Assembly (NCBI RefSeq): GCF_910587525.1
Contig: NZ_CAJULS010000043.1
Span: 1-16,146, forward strand
Source: an uncultured Oscillibacter sp.
Lineage (GTDB): Bacteria; Bacillota; Clostridia; Oscillospirales; Oscillospiraceae
Length of the DNA stretch: 16,146 bases
Direction: 5' to 3'
Below the pieces are notes generated by a model, which saw only the letters and a list, made by a program, of their open reading frames with translations, did no database searches and was not told where the DNA came from. The position numbers and the translations under genes are program-made. This document shows, one piece after another, positions 12,291 through 16,146 of this stretch. Position 1 is the first letter of the stretch. Each line of letters starts with the position of its first letter.

Positions 12291-12724
12291 AACTTATAAC
12301 AAAGCTGAACAAAGCCGGCGGCAGAGACCTGCTTGGGGATGACCATCACCGCCATAATAAAAGTGAATGCTGCTTTTTTCAGCTTGAAATCGTATGTGTG
12401 AAGACCGTAAGCTGTCAGTGCAGAGAAATAGGTGGTCAAAAGAGAGGTGCAGGCGGCCACGATAAAGCTGTTGAGCATCCCCTGGGGAATATTGATGGAG
12501 GCGTCATTCCAGGCGTTTTTCAAATTTGTCAGGAAGTTTCCCTGGGGCAGAAGCCGAAATCCGCCCTGCAGGTCCGCGTTGGTACGGCTGGCGTTGACAA
12601 TGAGCAGATAGAAAGAGAACAGGCACAGGATGCTCAGGAAGATCAGGATCGCATAGACCACGGCGCGGGTGAGAAACAGCATAGTCTTGGCCCTGTGGCT
12701 CTCAGAGGTGTTTGTATGTTTCAT
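12291..12724 (-). pseudogene. Sugar ABC transporter permease (MalG/UgpE-like), N-terminal half
   Basis: Start ATG 12724 is set by GAGGAGG six bases upstream and lies 11 bases after the stop of the preceding permease. The protein has a first membrane segment AVVYAILIFLSILCLFSFYL, an external loop with LPQGNFLTNLKNAWND, and MLNSFIVAACTSLLTTYFSA LTAY, then IMAVMVIPKQVSAAGFVQL. This is the order of the MalG-type inner-membrane permease of carbohydrate importers (normally about 275-300 residues). About 145 residues remain; the EAA loop that contacts the ATPase is missing because the gene is cut at about 12290 and continues into phage tail sequence (reading HLASPLAES). The protein cannot form a working transporter. 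Confidence 0.85.
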
Positions 12725-12735
12725 TCTCTGCCTCC

Positions 12736-13473
12736 TCACTGTTCCCTCTGCCGGGTCAGGGATTTGAACACCAGAACGCTGAGCAGGCCGGTGAGGATAA
12801 AGACCACCACCGAGATGGTCCCGGCCATGCCGTAGTTTTTGCTGGTGTCCAAATAGTTGTTCAGGTACATAATCAAGGTTGTGGAGGAGCGGTTGGGTGT
12901 ACCCAGACCGTTGGTCAGCACTTGGGGGACGTCAAACATCTGGAGGCCGCCGATAAGGGCCGTGATGATGGTATAGACCAAAATAGGCGTCAGCAGGGGC
13001 AGCGTCACCCGAAAGAACGTCTGGAGGGAGCTGGCTCCGTCAATGGTGGACGCCTCAAAGAGGCTCTGGTCAATCCCCATGATACCTGCCATCAGCAGGA
13101 TGGTAGTGTTGCCGAACCACATCAGAAAGTTCATCAGGCAGATCAGTCCCCGGACAGTAAACTTGACGGCGAAAAAGTCGATGACGTGATCTGACCAGCC
13201 CATCTGTATCAGAAGCTGATTCACCGGGCCGGCGTTGGAGAACAGGGTGTAAAACAACATGGAGAAAGCGGAGGCCATAATGAGATTAGGCAAGTAGATC
13301 ACCGCTTTGAAAAAGGCCTGCCCCTTAATTCTCAGCCGGTAGCTGGTGAAGAAGATAGCCAGCAGCAGGGCGATGATTATCTGTGGGATGGCACCACCCA
13401 CCCAGAGCACCACGGTATTGCCGGTGTATTTCAGGATGTCAATGCCTCCGTTGGCATCAGGAGTAAAGAGAAT
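12736..13473 (-). pseudogene. Sugar ABC transporter permease (MalF/UgpA-like), N-terminally truncated
   Basis: The frame covers LFTPDANGGIDILKYTGNTV, the membrane segment LWVGGAIPQIIIALLLAIFF, AVIYLPNLIMASAFSMLFYT, and the permease signature MGIDQSLFEASTIDGASSLQ (EAA-like loop, EAStiDGA, followed by TFFRVTLPLL) that docks on the ATPase. It ends with a last membrane segment and RQREQ. MalF-type permeases of this class are about 290-310 residues; the N-terminus with the first membrane segment and its start codon is missing, and a different phage-like frame abuts at about 13475. The nearest start-like codon, GTG 13413, lacks a ribosome binding site. The truncated MalG-like gene follows 11 bases after the stop, so this pair is the middle of a former sugar-uptake operon. 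No solute-binding or ATPase gene is present. Confidence 0.8.
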
Positions 13474-13777
13474 TTCTGCTTTCCGGCAGCGTCCTCCGCC
13501 GGCTCTGACAAGCCGGAGATCAGTTCCCGAACATCCTCATAGCTCTCAAAATAGTCGCAGAGATCGTCGAAAAACTGACCCGAAAAAACACAGCTGCGGA
13601 CGAAAAGGGCATCCCGGTCGGGGTGCCCTTTTCGTCCGCCAGTCCCATCCGCTGCAGACGGTTTGCAGCGGAATCATCAAAAGGACTTTGCACCCTTCTG
13701 CCTTCATACATCTTCACCACCTCCTCCAGGGTATGAAAAAAGCCTGACGCCGCAGATACGGCGCCAAGCTCCAACAT
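13474..13777 (-). pseudogene. Phage-associated hypothetical gene, frameshifted in a C-run
   Basis: ATG 13777 lies 7 bases after the antirepressor stop. The first frame reads MLELGAVSAASGFFHTLEEV, VKMYEGRRVQSPFDDSAANR and LQRMGLADEKGTP; the next frame continues DRDALFVRSCVFSGQFFDDL and CDYFESYEDVRELISGLSEP. Adding one C to the CCCC run near 13616-13620 joins both parts into one open frame, so a single-base deletion is likely. The joined protein of about 100 residues is helical and acidic; I do not recognise its function. It is cut on the 3' side by the ABC permease remnant at about 13475. The frameshift falls inside a 20-bp stem-loop sequence. Confidence 0.5.
13596..13639. repeat. 20-bp hairpin with GGTC loop inside a broken phage gene
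   Basis: Bases 13596-13615 pair with 13620-13639 throughout, with a single G-T wobble and a 4-base loop (13616-13619). Arms contain AAAAGGGC and GCCCTTTT. It encodes the middle of the phage-associated gene (LADEKGTP...DALFVR), so the symmetry exists within coding sequence. Confidence 0.7.
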
Positions 13778-13784
13778 ATTTATT

Positions 13785-14530
13785 TTATGCTTCGTCTTCT
13801 TCACTGGGCGGCGCCTCTGTTTCTGAGGCCGCGACGCCTTCAACCATGCTGGTAACAACGCTGTTCAGCTGTGCGGCATTCTGGGAACTGATAACAGGCT
13901 TATCCGTCCGGCGCTCAATGGCCTTGCGAGTATCCCCGGCAATCTCACCGCCGGAACGGGCAATCTCCAGATTTTCCGTGAAACCCTCCGGTTCCTTCTT
14001 TTTGGAGATCTCCGTCGTGGTGGCCTCTGCCAGCATGGTCAAGACCAGCTCCAGGCCGGTCATGTTGTTCCAGAGGCTCTCCTTTTTAACCCCTTCAAAT
14101 TTTTGTGCTGCCGGGGGAACATCCCGGACCATGGCCAGGTGATCTCGTCAGTGAGGATGGCAAACTCTCGGCCCCGTTCCACACCACACGACTGCCATTC
14201 GACAGTGAGGTCATTTCGGATGCGGATGGACAAGAGGCGCTGATGAATCCACCCTTCCGAATATCCTTTTCTCAAATAGGCCTGCATCGCCCGGTCGATG
14301 GTCTGCTCCGGGTCAAAGATTTCCTCAATGCGCTCACGGCCTACCTGGGCCGGCCAGCGCTTGAACGGCTCCGCCTTGGGAGCGGGGATGGACTGGATGA
14401 TGCGAAAAAGCTGTTCCGCCGTGGCTATATCTGTCAAGCGGCGTTTCCCGTCTGCCGCAATCATCTTCAAGCCGTGACAATTTGTCACGGCTTCAGTTCC
14501 CGCTTCACTCATCCGCTGTTTCAGCTTACG
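13785..14530 (-). pseudogene. Bro-N/DinD-type phage antirepressor, truncated and frameshifted
   Basis: The first frame (about 14530 to 14090) reads RKLKQRMSEAGTEAVTNCHG, AADGKRRLTDIATAEQLFRI, IQSIPAPKAEPFKRWPAQVG, then ILTDEITWPWSGMFPRQHKN and LKGL. The second frame (to TAA 13785) continues KKESLWNNMTGLELVLTMLA, EATTTEISKKKEPEGFTENL and NAAQLNSVVTSMVEGVA. Together they match prophage antirepressor/DinD-like proteins, which bind and counter the phage repressor or respond to DNA damage. The break is a missing A in the A5 run (T5 on the plus strand at 14083-14087). The N-terminal 60-90 residues, most of the Bro-N domain, are absent because the sequence is joined to a recombinase fragment at about 14532. 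The acidic tail SETEAPPSEEDEA is longer than I expect. Confidence 0.8.
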
Positions 14531-14532
14531 CT

Positions 14533-14748
14533 AATAAGAGGCGGGGTCTCTACTGCCTGTCTGTCGAGGATGCTGGGAAGTGGGTAAAGCTCATCCGGCA
14601 GTACAATGACATCACCGGACTGGATGCCCCGTTGCTCAATACATCGGTCGAGAAAGTCGTGATTCATGAGGCGTCGACAGGCCCGGATGGCATTCGGGAG
14701 CAGGAAGCAGAGATTTACTGCCGCTTCGTGGGAAAGATTGATTTGTAA
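14533..14748 (+). pseudogene. Large serine recombinase, C-terminal DUF4368 fragment
   Basis: The frame ending at TAA 14746-14748 reads LSVEDAGKWVKLIRQYNDIT, GLDAPLLNTSVEKVVIHEAS and EAEIYCRFVGKIDL. This is the DUF4368 tail typical of large serine recombinases that integrate and excise conjugative transposons and phages in Clostridia (the ending VEIYxxFIGKI is diagnostic). Full-length enzymes have about 500-600 residues; about 65 remain, without the resolvase domain, the catalytic Ser or the zinc-ribbon. Upstream codons read antisense to the antirepressor remnant. It faces the antirepressor end to end and probably marks a deletion scar or one end of a former integrated element. Confidence 0.75.
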
Positions 14749-14863
14749 AGCATCCAAAATTTTACTTCTTTGAACTGTGTTTCACGGACATCAGCTTTAT
14801 TTTTTGACAGCGGCGAATGAGTGCACAATCCACAGAAGCTCACTGCTTGTATGAACCGTGCCG

Positions 14864-14891
14864 GGCAGCCGCCTTTGGGCGGCTGCCTTTT
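14864..14891 (+). terminator. Rho-independent terminator upstream of ychF
   Basis: GGCAGCCGCC (14864-14873) pairs perfectly with GGCGGCTGCC (14878-14887) around TTTG, followed by TTTT. It would stop plus-strand transcripts from the recombinase side. The remaining bases between 14749 and 14947 show no gene. Confidence 0.7.
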
Positions 14892-14947
14892 GCCCTTAAC
14901 GCGGCGGATATACCGTCAAAAAAGCGGGGATTTGCCTCTGGCGGCTA

Positions 14948-14976
14948 TTGAGAAATTTAAATCCTTATGCTACAAT
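14948..14976 (+). promoter_or_regulatory. Sigma-70-type promoter of ychF
   Basis: TTGAGA (14948-14953), 17 bases, TACAAT (14971-14976). Transcription would start near 14984, about 65 bases before the ychF start. Confidence 0.75.
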
Positions 14977-15050
14977 AAACCGGCGATATGGAGTTAATCG
15001 TGATTGGAGCTGCCGTGGACCATTTGCCAATTTAGGAGGTATGAGGATCT

Positions 15051-16146
15051 ATGAAATTAGGCATTGTAGGACTGCCCAACGTGGGCAAGTCCACTCTATT
15101 CAACGCCATCACCAATGCCGGCGCCGAGAGCGCCAACTACCCCTTCTGCACCATCGACCCCAACGTGGGCATGGTGGCCGTACCCGACGAGCGGCTGGAC
15201 AAGCTGGCGGAGATGTACGGGCCGGACAAGAAGACCCCGGCGGTCATCGAGTTCGTGGACATCGCGGGCCTTGTAAAGGGGGCCAGCCAGGGGGCGGGGC
15301 TGGGCAACAAATTCCTGGCCAATATTCGGGAGACGGACGCCATCGTCCACGTGGTCCGCTGCTTTGACGACGAGAACATCATGCACGTGGTGGCTGATGC
15401 CGGCACCAACGTCCCTGTGGACCCCCTGGGGGATATTGAGACCATCGACCTGGAGCTCATCATGGCGGACCTGGAGATGGTGAACCGCCGGGTGGAGAAG
15501 GCCCAGAAGGCCGCCAAGGGGGACAAGAAGTTCCTCCGTGAGGCGGAGGTCTTCAAGGCCCTGGCGGAGCACCTGAACGCCGGCAGGTCTGCCCGGACCT
15601 ACCAGTGCGGTGAGGAGGATATGGCTTTGATCGAGACGTGCGACCTTCTGAGCCTCAAGCCCATTATCTACGCTGCCAACACCGACGAGGACGGCTTCAC
15701 CGATCTGGAGGGCAACCAGTACTACCAGCAGGTGAAAACTCTGGCGGAGAAGGAGGGCGCTCAGGTGCTGCCCATCTGTGCCAAGCTGGAGCAGGACATC
15801 GCCGAGCTGGAGGGCGAGGAGCGGCAGATGTTCTTGGAGGAGCTGGGAGTGGAGGAGTCCGGTCTGGACCGGCTCATCAAGTGTTCCTACACTCTGTTGG
15901 GACTCATCTCCTTCCTGACCTACGGCAAGGACGAGTGCCGGGCCTGGACCATTAAAAAGGGTACCAAGGCCCCCAAGGCCGCCGGCAAGATCCACACCGA
16001 CATCGAGCGGGGCTTCATCCGGGCGGAGGTCATTGCCTACGACGACATGATGAAGTGCGGCAGCGTTAACGCCGCCAAAGAGAAGGGCCTTCTCCGCAGC
16101 GAGGGCAAGGAGTATGTGGTCCAGGACGGCGACATGATCTACTTCC
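15051..16146 (+). CDS. ychF: Redox-regulated ATPase YchF (OLA1 family), cut by the window end
   Basis: The frame from ATG 15051 stays open to the window edge, giving 365 residues of a family that is about 365 long, so only a few residues and the stop are missing. YchF is an Obg-related P-loop protein that binds ribosomes and, unlike other members, prefers ATP. Visible motifs are the P-loop GLPNVGKST (7-15), DIAGLVKGASQGAG (G3 and switch II) and NTDE in place of the GTP-specific NKxD, the change linked to ATP use. The C-terminal TGS domain is seen as LTYGKDECRAWTIKKGTKAP, then DIERGFIRAEVIAYDD. AGGAGG at 15034-15039 precedes the start by 11 bases; an out-of-frame ATG at 15041 is too close to the ribosome binding site to compete. 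It is a housekeeping gene with its own promoter and marks the return to core chromosome. Confidence 0.95.
   Translation, partial: MKLGIVGLPNVGKSTLFNAITNAGAESANYPFCTIDPNVGMVAVPDERLDKLAEMYGPDKKTPAVIEFVDIAGLVKGASQGAGLGNKFLANIRETDAIVHVVRCFDDENIMHVVADAGTNVPVDPLGDIETIDLELIMADLEMVNRRVEKAQKAAKGDKKFLREAEVFKALAEHLNAGRSARTYQCGEEDMALIETCDLLSLKPIIYAANTDEDGFTDLEGNQYYQQVKTLAEKEGAQVLPICAKLEQDIAELEGEERQMFLEELGVEESGLDRLIKCSYTLLGLISFLTYGKDECRAWTIKKGTKAPKAAGKIHTDIERGFIRAEVIAYDDMMKCGSVNAAKEKGLLRSEGKEYVVQDGDMIYF

Noticed and set aside
12724..12739. Start of the MalG-like permease at 12739
   Set aside because: The ribosome binding site GAGGAGG lies between 12739 and 12724, so the ATG at 12724 is the real start.
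14083..14110. Programmed -1 frameshift in the antirepressor (A-run followed by GG)
   Set aside because: In-frame codons there do not form a standard X XXY YYZ site, the family is not known for recoding, and the gene has also lost its N-terminus.
1..16146. CRISPR arrays, tRNA or rRNA genes
   Set aside because: No regularly spaced repeats and no cloverleaf or conserved rRNA sequence were noticed on either strand.

Overview
The window looks like a chromosomal segment of a moderately high-GC Gram-positive gut Clostridium relative (Oscillospiraceae/Flavonifractor-like). This is inferred from AGGAGG-type ribosome binding sites, the gene families and Firmicutes-type prophage/ICE debris; no rRNA or tRNA is present to confirm it. 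Six genes appear intact or nearly so: a PatB/MalY-type C-S lyase (1640-2815, -), a sigma-54 activator (3080-5137, -), the cysteine desulfidase CyuA (5403-6689, +), a stand-alone metallo-beta-lactamase-fold hydrolase (7676-8857, -), a DUF342/FapA-like protein (9224-10807, -) and the ribosome-associated ATPase YchF (15051 to the window end, +).

Left edge (1-1640) is a scrap heap. It holds the end of an unidentified gene, a SLOG-like remnant, the 3' half of an IS1182-type transposase with its terminator, an orphan sigma-54 promoter whose gene is gone, and a piece of a VirD4/TraG conjugative coupling protein.

The coherent functional unit is 1640-6929. CyuA and PatB both break down sulfur amino acids to sulfide, ammonia and pyruvate. 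They flank a sigma-54 activator gene. Each has a recognisable -24/-12 promoter (5227-5242 for cyuA, 2871-2886 for patB). A triplet of TTTAACC-like heptamers sits upstream of each promoter, in the same orientation relative to it, at 5148-5174 and 3050-3074. I read this as a sulfur amino acid catabolism regulon in which one activator drives both flanking genes from its own upstream sites.

Next come a shortened C_GCAxxG_C_C redox protein and two broken genes joined end to end (YhcH and YdcF families). The metallo-hydrolase follows, with a palindrome placed over the upstream part of its promoter and an 18-bp direct repeat on each side of the gene. The DUF342 gene then has its own promoter and terminator.

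The right part (10919-14748) is decayed prophage and transporter DNA, mostly on the minus strand: tape-measure N-terminus, tail assembly chaperone, major tail protein C-terminus, two halves of a sugar ABC permease pair, a phage hypothetical gene, a Bro/DinD-type antirepressor and the C-terminus of a large serine recombinase. A two-gene cassette facing the other way, with its own promoter and terminator, sits between chaperone and tape measure, like a phage moron. Several remnants carry single-base frameshifts, whereas the six long genes are open throughout. The window closes with a promoter and the housekeeping gene ychF.
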